A stretch of DNA of 64,000 bases, taken from assembly GCA_964647355.1 (NCBI GenBank), contig CAZYGK010000001.1, positions 62,001-126,000 of the forward strand, given 5' to 3'. The notes below the pieces were generated by a model. That model had not been told where the DNA came from. It was given only the letters and a program-made list of their open reading frames with translations, and did not search any database. The position numbers and the translations under genes are program-made. Every line of letters begins with the position of its first letter. The stretch's first letter is position 1. The stretch is from SZUA-430 sp964647355. Its GTDB lineage: Bacteria; Pseudomonadota; Alphaproteobacteria; Micropepsales; Micropepsaceae. This document shows, piece by piece, positions 7,941-17,046 of the stretch.

Positions 7941-9242
7941 ATGACAACCGAACCTAACACCGGTGCCGAGCCTCGCAAAACGCCCACGGCCTCAACGGTC
8001 ACCCAGAACGGCCTCATCGTTGAACTGCTGTACCGCCCGAACGAAGGCCGCACCTTGCTCGCAATCGGCAAAGACGGCGAGTGGCGTGTGCAGGCGACGC
8101 TCACACTTCCATCAGGGGACGTGCTGGTGCCGTTCTCGGCTGCGAACAACCTGATCCGGAACGGCTGCGTGCTGTTCCCCTCAGAACCTGAACGATATGG
8201 GCGTAGCTCCGAACTGATCTCGGAGCTTCGCGAGTATCTCTCCCGGTACGTCACCTTGAGCGACCAGTTTCTCGATATCGCCCCCTGGTACGTTCTCTTC
8301 ACCTGGGTGCATGACGCGTTCAACGAGCTGCCGTACCTCCGCTTCCGCGGCGACTATGGCACCGGCAAGACCCGTGCCCTGGTCACACTGGGCTCCGTCT
8401 CATACAAACCGATCTTCGCAAGCGCCGCCTCGACCCCATCGCCCATCTTTCACACATTGGAGTCCTTCGGCGGCACGCTGATCCTGGACGAGGCCGATTT
8501 CCGCTTGAGTGACGAACGCGCCGACATCGTGAAGATTCTGAACAACGGGAACGTCCGCGGTATGCCGGTCTTGCGAACGATCGTCTCCAAGGATCGCGAG
8601 TTCAATCCGCGCGCCTTCCGCGTCTTCGGCCCGAAGATCGTCGCCATGCGCAAAGACTACGACGACCGCGCCCTCGAAAGCCGGTTTCTCACCGAAGAAA
8701 CCGGCCATACCACGCCGGCGCCAGGTATCCCTATCAATCTGCCACCCCAGCAACGGGAGGAAGCCTTAAAGCTCCGCAACAAACTCCTCGCATACCGCTT
8801 CACCGAACTTGGCCGCACGGGGATTAGAGAGGAACTCGACTTCGCGGGCGACCCGCGGCTCAGGCAAACGACGATCCCGCTTCTCTCCATCATCGAGGGC
8901 GAGCATGAGCGCACCAAAGTCCGTGACGCCATTGTCGCCTCATACATCCAGCCGCCCATGACGGTCTCCGAACACCTCGAACTTGACATGATCGCAACGC
9001 TTGTGGCCCTTCTCGCCGAGGGCCCCGAAAGAAACATCGCAATTGCAACGGTGACGAAGCGGTTCAACACCACGCATCAACATCAGCCCTTCTGTCCAGT
9101 CACGACAAAATGGGTGGGGTCGTTCATCAGACAGCGCCTGCGACTCATCACGCAAAAGAGCAACGGCATTTACGTGATACCGCGATCCGAGTGGCCGAAG
9201 ATCAAGGCCTTGGGCGAGCGGTTTGCTCGAAAAGCGGCATGA
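7941..9242 (+). CDS. P-loop ATPase, possible helicase/primase-associated protein of a mobile element
   Basis: A 433-residue protein with Walker A GDYGTGKT (residues 137-144) and Walker B TLILDEADF (D183, E184). RVFGPKIVAMRKDYDDRALESR probably holds the sensor and arginine-finger region, and a winged-helix-like C-terminus follows. The layout recalls the ATPase proteins carried by plasmids and integrated elements that act as replicative helicases or loaders. No primase domain is visible in the N-terminal 110 residues. The start at 7941 is a choice; the frame is open to 7839. It heads a same-strand block with XRE, RuvC-like and ArdC-like genes. Confidence 0.75.
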   Translation: MTTEPNTGAEPRKTPTASTVTQNGLIVELLYRPNEGRTLLAIGKDGEWRVQATLTLPSGDVLVPFSAANNLIRNGCVLFPSEPERYGRSSELISELREYLSRYVTLSDQFLDIAPWYVLFTWVHDAFNELPYLRFRGDYGTGKTRALVTLGSVSYKPIFASAASTPSPIFHTLESFGGTLILDEADFRLSDERADIVKILNNGNVRGMPVLRTIVSKDREFNPRAFRVFGPKIVAMRKDYDDRALESRFLTEETGHTTPAPGIPINLPPQQREEALKLRNKLLAYRFTELGRTGIREELDFAGDPRLRQTTIPLLSIIEGEHERTKVRDAIVASYIQPPMTVSEHLELDMIATLVALLAEGPERNIAIATVTKRFNTTHQHQPFCPVTTKWVGSFIRQRLRLITQKSNGIYVIPRSEWPKIKALGERFARKAA

Positions 9243-9381
9243 CAGAACGGTGTACGCCCATCGCGCATGTATCAAGCGGAAGTATACATTCGCATTTGGG
9301 TCACTATTTCAGACAAACGAACGGATTGATGATGGAACGCAGACGCACAAGTGCGAAGCAACCGCACCAAGCGTTTCATCT

Positions 9382-9717
9382 ATGCCTCGATCAATCCCAA
9401 ATCACATCCGGTCACACCGGAAGCGTTGGCGACTCTCCCAGAAAGAGTTGGCCATCCTCACCGGCTTCAAGTCGCGCGAGTTCATCTCGCAGATTGAACG
9501 GTTTTTGATCCAACCGAGTGTGCGGTTCATGATCGTGTGCGAGGTCATCTTCGATATCCCCGTCAAGAAACTCTTCCCGGGGCTGTTCGACGACCTCGCC
9601 GAGGACGTGCTGAACGAGTGCGAAATCCTGCTCGATCGGATTAAGAGCGACAACGGTTCGGACGCGACCGAGAAGCGGAAGCTCATGCTGAAACTCTTGC
9701 AGCGCGCCGAGCCCTAA
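9382..9717 (+). CDS. XRE-family helix-turn-helix regulator
   Basis: A 111-residue DNA-binding protein. The HTH spans RKRWRLSQKELAILTGF and then SREFISQIERFLIQPS, followed by the usual FDIPVKKLF end of an XRE domain and a short charged helical tail. The ATG at 9382 is used because the upstream in-frame residues do not look like protein. It probably regulates the adjacent element genes. The 139-base gap before it contains TGTAT / ATACA arms at 9268-9272 and 9284-9288, a weak inverted repeat that could be its operator. Confidence 0.85.
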   Translation: MPRSIPNHIRSHRKRWRLSQKELAILTGFKSREFISQIERFLIQPSVRFMIVCEVIFDIPVKKLFPGLFDDLAEDVLNECEILLDRIKSDNGSDATEKRKLMLKLLQRAEP

Positions 9718-9729
9718 CTCTCCAACTAT

Positions 9730-10260
9730 ATGAACACAGAACACTTCAAAGCCGTCCTTGGGCTTCACCCAACCTCGCGCGGGATGGGCTTCGTCCTCGC
9801 CACCTCGCCGGTCGATCTCGTTGACTTCGGCGTCATCCGCGCCAGGGGCGATGTGAACCTCACATGCCTCACCCGCTTCATCGAACTTCTCGACACGTTT
9901 TCGCCATCGGTCATCGTCATCCGCGATGTTCGCGGTGAACCGTTCAAACGCGTGAAGCGGATACAGACACTGGTTGAAGCCATCGTCAGAACCGCCAAGC
10001 TCCGCAACATCGAGGTGAAGTTGTTTCAAGAAAGTGAGGTACGGAAGCATTTCGAACGCTTCGGTGCGAAAATCCGTGACGGGATCGTCTCGTTCCTTGC
10101 AGACAACATCGACGCACTCGCATCGCGGCGCCCGCCAAAGCGGAGAGCCTGGATGGCGATCGACCCCCGCGCCGGCCTCTTCGATGCCGCCGCACTGATG
10201 GTCGCGTTCTTCATCGAGCGCGATCTCCTGGAGCACCCGTTCGCACCACAACGTGCTTGA
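9730..10260 (+). CDS. RuvC-like (RNase H fold) protein with altered active site
   Basis: A 176-residue protein laid out like RuvC Holliday-junction resolvases: VLGLHPTSRGMGFVLAT at the start (RuvC has LGIDPGSRxTG), VIVIRDVRGE in the middle, and DPRAGLFDAAALMVAFF near the end (RuvC has DAADALA). The first catalytic Asp is His (H13), the glutamate of motif two is shifted or replaced, and the second Asp of the last motif is Ala. The fold assignment is good but classical two-metal cleavage is doubtful. It starts 12 bases after the XRE gene and belongs to the same block. Confidence 0.65.
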   Translation: MNTEHFKAVLGLHPTSRGMGFVLATSPVDLVDFGVIRARGDVNLTCLTRFIELLDTFSPSVIVIRDVRGEPFKRVKRIQTLVEAIVRTAKLRNIEVKLFQESEVRKHFERFGAKIRDGIVSFLADNIDALASRRPPKRRAWMAIDPRAGLFDAAALMVAFFIERDLLEHPFAPQRA

Positions 10261-10330
10261 GCTGTCGCTCCTTCGTGTTCCGGAAGACCTGAACTGTTCG
10301 GGCCTTCCCATCGCATGAAGGAGAAATTCA

Positions 10331-11266
10331 ATGGCGAATGTGAATTTGAGTTCTTTGCACTCGGCCAAACACGCCCACGTGGCCGAAGTGATCATCAATG
10401 CAATCGAGAAAGGTGCCGGGACATTTGAAATGCCCTGGCACGCACGGAAGAGACCACTGCTCCGTCCAGCAAACGCTGCAACCGGCACGGCGTATCGCGG
10501 CGTCAACATCCTGACCCTCTGGGTCGAACAAGAAGAGCGCCGTCTCTCAACCAACCTCTGGGCCACGTACCGCCAATGGCAGGAACTGGGCGCGCAGGTG
10601 AGGAAGGGCGAGAAGGCAACCCCGGTCGTGTTCACCAGTGTCAAGGAAGCGACTGAGTCGCTCGAGGGCGAGAAAGAACCCGAACCCGACGACAAGCTGA
10701 AGCGCCGGCGGAAGTATCTCTCGAAGTGGTATGCCGTCTTCAACGCGGATCAAGTGGACGATTGGGAGTCCCCGCACGCAGCGCATGGACCGGCAGTGCC
10801 TCTCATGCCGTCGGCGGAGAAGTTCATCGAGATGGTGAATGCAACAACGATCCGTTCGACAAGCCGTGCCTGCTACCGCGTGATCGACGATGTGATCGAG
10901 TGTCCTCCAATCGACGCATTCAAAGGCTCGTCGACCTCGACCGCGCTCGAAAGCTACTACGCGACCTTGCTGCACGAACATGTGCACTGGACGGGTCACA
11001 CGTCGCGGCTGAACCGCCCATTCGGCAAGAGCATGGACGATGAAGCCTACGCCCTTGAAGAGTTGATCGCTGAGTTGGGATCAGCCTTCTTGTGCGCCGA
11101 CCTCAATGTCACGAACGAACCGCGACCGGATCATGCCGCCTACGTGCAAACGTGGCTCCGGCAGATCAAGGAAAACCCCTTGTCGCTGTTCGTCGCCGCG
11201 AGCAAAGCGGAACGGGCGGTCACCTACCTTCATGATCTCGACGAGATGCGGAAGGTAGCAGCGTGA
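10331..11266 (+). CDS. ArdC-like antirestriction protein (ssDNA-binding domain plus zincin)
   Basis: A 311-residue protein. The N-terminal half (IINAIEKGAGTFEMPWHA, AYRGVNILTLW, WATYRQWQELGAQVRKGEK) is the ArdC/TraC-type single-stranded DNA-binding domain. The C-terminal half is a zincin with HEHVH at 215-219 and a downstream glutamate in ALEELIAELG as third ligand. Such proteins travel with plasmids and integrative elements and protect incoming DNA from restriction. A clear AAGGAGAAATTC lies before the ATG at 10331. The last 60 or so bases plus its terminator recur at 17.0 kb and 52.6 kb. Confidence 0.88.
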   Translation: MANVNLSSLHSAKHAHVAEVIINAIEKGAGTFEMPWHARKRPLLRPANAATGTAYRGVNILTLWVEQEERRLSTNLWATYRQWQELGAQVRKGEKATPVVFTSVKEATESLEGEKEPEPDDKLKRRRKYLSKWYAVFNADQVDDWESPHAAHGPAVPLMPSAEKFIEMVNATTIRSTSRACYRVIDDVIECPPIDAFKGSSTSTALESYYATLLHEHVHWTGHTSRLNRPFGKSMDDEAYALEELIAELGSAFLCADLNVTNEPRPDHAAYVQTWLRQIKENPLSLFVAASKAERAVTYLHDLDEMRKVAA

Positions 11267-11271
11267 AACTG

Positions 11272-11301
11272 AATGCCCCGGCGTTGCTGGGGCATTTTCT
11301 T
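11272..11301 (+). terminator. Intrinsic terminator of the ardC-like gene
   Basis: AATGCCCC and GGGGCATT (11272-11279, 11289-11296) form an 8-bp stem followed by TTCTTT, six bases after the stop codon. The same hairpin follows the broken ardC copy at 17047-17071, and a decayed version lies near 52650. Confidence 0.85.
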
Positions 11302-11452
11302 TGCACACCTCATTCGTGTCGCAACTCCTGAGAACGTCTGCGTCCTAAGGGTCGTTGGCGCTGGGTCGTCTTGCCCGTCTGCCAGTCAATCGGAGCAGCT
11401 GTAACCGGTACAACGGCGCTGACGGTCGACTGCCTCACGGCGACGAGGCTTG

Positions 11453-12244
11453 ATTTTGCTGCACCGCAAAATTCGTGGCCATTTGAAATCTAACGGAGGT
11501 TTAACCATAACAGTCGAACCTAAGGCATGTCTGATTCGTTGGGGGAATAGGAGACACGCAATGACCACTCCGGCTAGCGCCGACAAGGCAGGCTTGCGTG
11601 CCCCTCGTCCGCGGTGTTCAATGCCCGCCGTCCCAGGGACGTCTTCGAGATGTGGGGATAAGACGGAAATGGCACAGGGGGGCCTCGCCGTCGGAAGACG
11701 TGGGAGAGGCATGTGCAGATGATTTCGGTCCGGATCAAACCGCCCGCGGCTACCGCTGGGGATAGCGGGGTGCGGGCTCATGAGTACCGTGGTATCTTTG
11801 TTAGTGGAAATGACCTACGGCGGCACTGGGGTGCCAGCGCCGCCGGGCTGTTGCGGTTAGATCACGCAACGTTACGGGAAGAATTTTGCTCGGGCGATCG
11901 CAATCGCCAGCAAGAGCCAACCTTTCCACTCGCGGAGTTCCGCGCGGATCGCTGGCAGCATTGCTGCCGCCTTCGCAACAAGCAGCGGATCAACATCGCC
12001 GCTCATGACATGGAGGAAAACCTCCACAATGTGACACACGGACAAGAAGGTCCGTGCGCAACAAGTCATGAGCGGGTGAAGGAAGAGTTCTGTCATAAAG
12101 GACATCGCTATCCTCGGATGAGCTCACGGTTTCGGAGAAGGTCCCGACCGGCGCATCGCGGTCAAACGAACAGCGCCGGCCGAGCCTGACTAGACCGCCT
12201 CATCCGAGGACACCTGAAAACCCCGCTGCTTGCCGCGGGGTTTT
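11453..12244 (+). ncRNA. Candidate large structured non-coding RNA
   Basis: No protein frame here looks real, but perfect stems follow one another. They pair 11453-11459 with 11466-11472; 11639-11646 with 11694-11701, enclosing 11662-11666 with 11688-11692; 11742-11747 with 11772-11777, enclosing 11753-11757 with 11764-11768; and 11850-11855 with 11865-11870. Next come 11886-11890 plus 11893-11898 with 11903-11913; 11954-11959 with 11963-11968; and an 11-bp stem, 11999-12009 with 12065-12075, enclosing two hairpins (12011-12026 and 12037-12056). A 12-bp stem pairs 12111-12122 with 12199-12210. An intrinsic terminator closes the series. The plus strand is chosen from the T-rich end. The 5' end is unknown. 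It resembles the large ornate RNAs of phages and mobile elements in size and style only; I do not identify a known class. Confidence 0.55.
12217..12244 (+). terminator. Strong intrinsic terminator ending the structured region
   Basis: AAAACCCCGC and GCGGGGTTTT form a perfect 10-bp stem with an 8-base loop, followed by CTGTTT. It lies seven bases after the 12-bp closing stem of the candidate RNA. Confidence 0.85.
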
Positions 12245-12338
12245 CTGTTTCCGCGGAGGCCTTGAAGCGGCCAATGGGCGAGAAGCCCAATCACGTGTTC
12301 CTGGGTCGAACTACCTCCATCATTGTTGCCGTGAACGG

Positions 12339-12372
12339 AAAAGGCCCGCGCGACTTTCCGCACGGGCCTTTT
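12339..12372. terminator. Second intrinsic terminator
   Basis: AAAAGGCCCG and CGGGCCTTTT pair over 10 bp with a 14-base loop, then GTT. Symmetric A and T tracts would let it act in either direction. It lies about 95 bases beyond the first terminator with no gene between, so it may insulate this locus from transcription coming from the right. Confidence 0.75.
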
Positions 12373-12925
12373 GTTCCGAATTCCTTCGACGCGAGCGCGC
12401 GCAACGCGCCGCACGAACAGTCGAACGTGTCTACGACACTAGGAAACATCTGGGTCATCCACGCGTTTACGCCGACCCGACCGTGTTGTGGGCCTTGGCA
12501 CTGCGCAAAGGTCAAATGGCGTCAACATGGGAAACCTCTAAGTAGGCTGTTTTCGATCAATCGATCGGCGACTCTCCGACTCGATTCTATGTGCCTCGAT
12601 GCGATTCTTCGCAAGGGGCTACGCCGAGAAATATTGCAGCCGCGGATCTCTTGTTCCAGAAAGTCGCGGTCGTTGTCGGCGACGAGTACTTGTTTGAGTA
12701 TGTCACGCGCCCGCGCACACGCGCGATATATCGAATTCCAAATCAACAAATCAGAATATCAAAACTGGTAGCACCGCATTGCGCAGTGCGCTGCAGTGCA
12801 TCGACCAGGCATCGTGCCGTGAATCGGCAGAATTCGGGGATTAGCCGTGCTCCCCACTAGTCGCAGTGTGCATGTGCAGCGAATTCAGCCGCCAGGTTTT
12901 CGCTGAGACAGAGTTCTTTCCTAGC
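12373..12925. other. Non-coding stretch downstream of the STAND-like gene
   Basis: About 550 bases without a convincing gene. Short frames exist on both strands, but none has a ribosome binding site together with protein-like composition. The segment 12382-12412 is rich in GCGC repeats. I see no further terminator and no repeat shared with the rest of the window. Confidence 0.4.
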
Positions 12926-15900
12926 CTAGTCGGAAAAAACAGTGCGTTCGCGATCCAAAGCGGCAACAAGCAGGTCGCGCCATTGCTTCGCTTCTTGTTC
13001 GAACAGCTTGTATCCAGAGCGGTTCATGTCCGAAACGACCGAGGCGAACTCAAGGGCGGCGCCCGCCATTTCGTCCTGCACAGCTTTCGCGTCGACCAAC
13101 AATTGCGAACACAAGGCCCGGGCGCATGCCGAAAGATAGTCCGAGAATATCCTTGTTGGCTCAAAGCCTCTCGACCCAAGCTCCCGCATTGCCGTGATCG
13201 TTTCAACTGCCCGATCTACGAGCGTCTTCGCGACCCGCCAACTCTCGGTCTGCTCGTGCAAGCCGAGGACCTTTGCAAAGGCACGTGCAATCAATCGGCC
13301 CTCGCGCGGCCAAGTTCCTTGGTCTTGATCGACAATAAGCGAGAGCGCGGCATCGAGCATCACTTGGGCGCGCATGCCCCACAAATCGAGATAGAGTTCG
13401 ACGCCCATCGCGGGCGACGAGGTGTGTTCAGCTGCCTTCTCCAGTATCTTCATTGCCTCCAAATTGTCGTTCTTCAACCACGAGAGGCACGCTTTGAGAA
13501 TGTTCACACCGACGACCTCCGCGGCATTGCCGGGGCCACGGGCGTCTCTTGCAAACTTCTCATTGCGTTCGATGAGCGTATTCACTTGCAAAAAGACGCT
13601 GCCATCCGTTACTACACCGGGATGTGGAACTCTGAGCCGCGATGCGCGAGGCGCGTCACAAAAAGAAAGGCATAAGAGAGTCTCAGATTTTCGCCACACA
13701 CTCTTGCGCGCTCTGCGAATAAGCGCTCGTGCACGACGGCGTGTGGAGCGGCCGAGCAGACGGTTGTCGCCAGCCCCGCGCGAGAGCGCTTCCTCAATGT
13801 TGGCCGCGGCTTCAAACTCTCGGCAGGCGCGCTTGACATCACCCATTAGAGTAAACAGCTCGCCCTTTCGCGAAATCAACAACGCTCTGGCGCGCCTGAG
13901 CTCTGCACTCTCTTGGTCAGATTTTCTCTTTGGCGGAGGGACGTAGTCGGCAATTGTTCGATCAATGTGCTCCCGGATGTTTCGTAGATCATGGCGGCTT
14001 CGCGTTGGAACATCATGATGCGACAAGGATGGAGCGGGAGGCCGTCCTTGTTGCAACGTTCGGGTGTTGAGGAGGCGGCCGGACAAAATTGAAGCTTCGA
14101 TGTGCGTCACCATAAGGGGCACCAGAACATGTCTAGGAAGGTGCGCTGCGTCACATTGCGAGTAGAGTTGCTCCCCGAGGCTTTTGCAGGCGCAAACCAT
14201 TTCAAGACGGCATAGTTTCAATGCCGCTCGCGACAATTCGGTAAGCAGTTCTGAGAACGCGACCGGACCCAATAATGCGATTTGTGGAGCGTATGCGATG
14301 AGCCGATCGTCGATCGGATTCTCTAATGGCGTCGCCCACGGCGTTCCCACTCGCAAAAACGCTGTCAACGTCGCAATGCGCGCCTCGCTGTCTGCCAAAA
14401 GCGACGGAAAGAAAACTAGCCCTGCACCAAGCCGGCGTTGGTAAAGCTCTCGCCAGGCAAAATCGAATGCGGCAGCAGACGAAGGCTTCGTGGCTTTGTC
14501 GATGAGGCTTGGAAGGTGCTGAGCCATCGACTGAGGTCGCAGTGGCGTCGCGCCACTCCCATTGCCATCCGTGAAGTCGATGGACCCAAGCAAAGCGTTG
14601 AGCGCGTGCACGGCGCGGCCCGCAGACTCAAGAGTAAGGCCCAGGTCACCGTCGTTGGCCAGGACGCCAGACCGTTGGTATGCCTCGCGGGCTATGAACC
14701 ACAGGACATTGCGGGCGTCGTTAGGGTTCGTGTCGAACCACAAAGCAAGTATTGCACGCCGAGGCCAGTCGAAGAGTGTGTAATGCGGTTCGGTTTCGCC
14801 TGGGATACACCTCCCCTCAGAATCGAGCTTTGGACTGTCGCGCACCGAGACAATACCTTGCAAGCGAGCAAATACATCTCGCAGCGCGTCATGATTTGAT
14901 AGCTGTTTCGCAAGGTGGATGACCTTCGAGCCCTGGTCCCAGGTCAAGTCGGTGTGGCTCTGCACCGCGCACAAAACTCTGAAGAGTGTGGAAAATTGAA
15001 GTCCGTCGTGCGATGCCGCGATCATGCCAAGAAGCAACTTTTCGGCGTCAGCGAGAAGAGATTGCTGTTTTCCAGCTGCACGAAGGCTTGATCGCCACAG
15101 CAGATTGAGTAGCTCATATGGTTGGTTGGTGGCTGTCGCGTGCCGCCAGCTGATGAAGATCTGCTGCAATGAAGGTTCTGTCTCCGGTAATCCTGCGCAC
15201 GATTTCATTGCCTGATGCAGCCGCTGTCCCACCGTGTAGGACATTGCGAGAGTCAAACCGCTAGTGGGCAGGTCCCACGACTGAATGGTTTTGACAACAG
15301 ACTGATCTCGATATGCGGCGGACAGAAGCCGACTTGTAGAAAGCCCCTCTGGCATGGGGTTGACTATGACGGGGACGGCGTTGGCTCCACGATAAATTGT
15401 GGACCCCTCTATGTCGCTGTCGGTATCAGCCGTTACCAGTACTCGCGTGATGGGAGTTGCTCGCAGGACAACATCGAACACTCCAGCGACGAGGTTTGGT
15501 TTGATGGCGCCGACAATCGGGTTGCTGCCGAGCTGCTGAAAGCCTGCAAGTACAAAAAACACCGGAAATTGTTTTGCCAACACAGCAAGTTGTTCGAGCT
15601 TCGACGCGTCATCCGGAATCTGGATGGTTGCGTTGACCACAGAATGGTCGACGCCGAGCGCTTGTGTGTAGAATTTCAGCACCTGATCAAGGAATTTGCT
15701 TGGCTCTAAGTCGGAAACCGACACCGCGACGATAGGAAGGGCTGAACCATCCGTGAGAGTTAATTCGCCGTGATCGTTCTCTTTCAGGTGATCAAGAACG
15801 AAGCGGCAAGTGACAGTACGACCTGAGAGAGGAGCGCCCTTGAGTATCACAACGCGAGGACCATCCATCACCCTGAGGTCATCCAACGTCCTTGTTGCGA

Positions 15901-16582
15901 TGGCGGTCAGTTCGTGTCCTGCTGGTAAGCAGGCCGCGGCCGTAAATGCCGGAGAGATCATTGGTTCGACAACGCGATCGCAGATGTAGTGAGGTGTCGG
16001 CCTTCCCGCGGCGCGCAGAATCGCGAGGAGCAACGCCGTGGGTGTCTTACTCCTCATCAGTTCGGCAGATGTGGAAAAGCTGTTGCGGCCCTTCTCGGGA
16101 AGAGCCGCGTCAACAGTCTTTGCCGCTACACGAATAGCTTTCCGCAGGTCGGTTACTTCATAGATACAGGCGCCGCCTTTCACGGCGAGAGTGAAAGTCG
16201 CCACATCGTAGTGTTCATTCGGGGGACGCCCTGGGCCCGGTGTGCGCGCTGCTCCCCGTCGTTTCGGGGGTCCAAACCGTTTCGTTCCTTTGTTTGTAAG
16301 TGTATTGAAGACCTGGTTGACAAGGGTCTGCTGGCTCTTGTGCGACCTCGGATCGATGTTGCGTAGCGCCCAGCCCATGGCAGTGAATAGCTCGACGAAT
16401 GACATCGGACCAAAGAGCGGCTGCCAGTTTGTCCCATCGCCGCCAGTTTCGTCGTAGCATTCTTTCAACTTGTGTCTGAGCCGCGATGGCGCGAACGACG
16501 CTTCAGGAGGGCGCCCCGCCTTGTTCGACGAGCGCTTCGTGGGAACCAGGCGCTTTCGTTCTTTGGTGGGTTGCTTCGGCAT
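12926..16582 (-). CDS. Large STAND-like protein with degenerate P-loop and helical-repeat C-terminus
   Basis: A 1218-residue protein; the ATG at 16582 is preferred over a TTG ten codons upstream. The N-terminus is basic with two AT-hook-like GRPP segments (KAGRPPEA and GPGRPPNE). The middle has a P-loop-like GAPLSGRT (residues 249-256), in which the Walker lysine is Arg. The strand where Walker B belongs reads VFFVLAGFQQLG, without acidic residues, and VLVTADTD follows. The last 500 residues are helical and TPR-like. This is the plan of STAND sensors, some of which are phage-defence proteins, but ATP hydrolysis looks lost. It stands alone on the minus strand between the ArdC/RNA region and a recombinase. 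Defence function is inferred. Confidence 0.6.
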   Translation of the reverse strand: MPKQPTKERKRLVPTKRSSNKAGRPPEASFAPSRLRHKLKECYDETGGDGTNWQPLFGPMSFVELFTAMGWALRNIDPRSHKSQQTLVNQVFNTLTNKGTKRFGPPKRRGAARTPGPGRPPNEHYDVATFTLAVKGGACIYEVTDLRKAIRVAAKTVDAALPEKGRNSFSTSAELMRSKTPTALLLAILRAAGRPTPHYICDRVVEPMISPAFTAAACLPAGHELTAIATRTLDDLRVMDGPRVVILKGAPLSGRTVTCRFVLDHLKENDHGELTLTDGSALPIVAVSVSDLEPSKFLDQVLKFYTQALGVDHSVVNATIQIPDDASKLEQLAVLAKQFPVFFVLAGFQQLGSNPIVGAIKPNLVAGVFDVVLRATPITRVLVTADTDSDIEGSTIYRGANAVPVIVNPMPEGLSTSRLLSAAYRDQSVVKTIQSWDLPTSGLTLAMSYTVGQRLHQAMKSCAGLPETEPSLQQIFISWRHATATNQPYELLNLLWRSSLRAAGKQQSLLADAEKLLLGMIAASHDGLQFSTLFRVLCAVQSHTDLTWDQGSKVIHLAKQLSNHDALRDVFARLQGIVSVRDSPKLDSEGRCIPGETEPHYTLFDWPRRAILALWFDTNPNDARNVLWFIAREAYQRSGVLANDGDLGLTLESAGRAVHALNALLGSIDFTDGNGSGATPLRPQSMAQHLPSLIDKATKPSSAAAFDFAWRELYQRRLGAGLVFFPSLLADSEARIATLTAFLRVGTPWATPLENPIDDRLIAYAPQIALLGPVAFSELLTELSRAALKLCRLEMVCACKSLGEQLYSQCDAAHLPRHVLVPLMVTHIEASILSGRLLNTRTLQQGRPPAPSLSHHDVPTRSRHDLRNIREHIDRTIADYVPPPKRKSDQESAELRRARALLISRKGELFTLMGDVKRACREFEAAANIEEALSRGAGDNRLLGRSTRRRARALIRRARKSVWRKSETLLCLSFCDAPRASRLRVPHPGVVTDGSVFLQVNTLIERNEKFARDARGPGNAAEVVGVNILKACLSWLKNDNLEAMKILEKAAEHTSSPAMGVELYLDLWGMRAQVMLDAALSLIVDQDQGTWPREGRLIARAFAKVLGLHEQTESWRVAKTLVDRAVETITAMRELGSRGFEPTRIFSDYLSACARALCSQLLVDAKAVQDEMAGAALEFASVVSDMNRSGYKLFEQEAKQWRDLLVAALDRERTVFSD

Positions 16583-16805
16583 CAAGGGAATTGCCAAACG
16601 ATAGTGAGACAAGCGATTGACTTACAGTAGCAATGAAATCTGTCTCTTGATGCAGAAGTCGGCCAATTTGGCCCGGAACGTCGCAAAGAGGTCACAATCG
16701 ATGAAGCGTTTTCTCCTGCAACGCGAAATTGACAGAGAGGGTCAGGCACGTAGACGATCAATTGCCTTGATGTCGCGGATCAGTGCTCCGACGCTCCCGA
16801 TGGCG

Positions 16806-17041
16806 ACACCGCGGCTGAACCGCCCGTTCGGCAGGAGCACGGACGATGAAGCCTACGGCCTAGAAGAGTTGATCGCGGAGTTGGGATTGGCGTTTCTCTG
16901 CGCCGACCTCAACCCTACGTGCAAATGTTGCTTCGGCAAATCAAGGAAAATCCGCTGTCGTTGTTTGTGGCGGCGAGCCGCGCGGAACGGGCGGTCACCT
17001 ACCTTCATGATCTCGACGAGATGCAGAGGGTGGCCGCGTGA
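16806..17041 (+). pseudogene. Broken 3' copy of the ardC-like gene
   Basis: The sequence matches codons about 226-311 of the ArdC-like gene: RLNRPFGRSTDDEAYGLEEL, then LIAELGLAFLCADLNP. An internal deletion of roughly 40 bases shifts the frame, after which it resumes as YVQMLLRQIKENPLSLFVAA and ends DLDEMQRVAA with a stop at 17041. The 5' two thirds are absent. It keeps the same downstream terminator as the intact gene. A zincin needs the lost HExxH, so it cannot be functional. Confidence 0.9.
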
Positions 17042-17046
17042 AACTG

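Noticed and set aside
9268..9288. TGTAT / ATACA inverted arms before the XRE gene
   Set aside because: Five-base arms with an 11-base gap are expected by chance; noted with the gene but not raised to an operator call.
9412..10743. A 443-codon minus-strand frame
   Set aside because: It is antisense to the XRE, RuvC-like and ArdC-like genes, which have clear motifs; long antisense frames are common in GC-rich DNA.
11561..11722. Short frame MTTPASADKAGL with GGAGA upstream
   Set aside because: Has a fair ribosome site but only 54 codons of Arg/Gly/Pro-rich sequence, overlapping a stem of the candidate RNA; not convincing as a protein.
11713..12189. A 158-codon plus-strand frame across the gene-free region
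   Set aside because: Composition is not protein-like, there is no ribosome binding site, and the frame runs through a series of perfect stems; the structured-RNA reading explains the sequence better.
12939..13675. Plus-strand frames antisense to the STAND-like gene
   Set aside because: The minus-strand frame is intact over 1218 codons; the opposite frames lack start signals and motifs.
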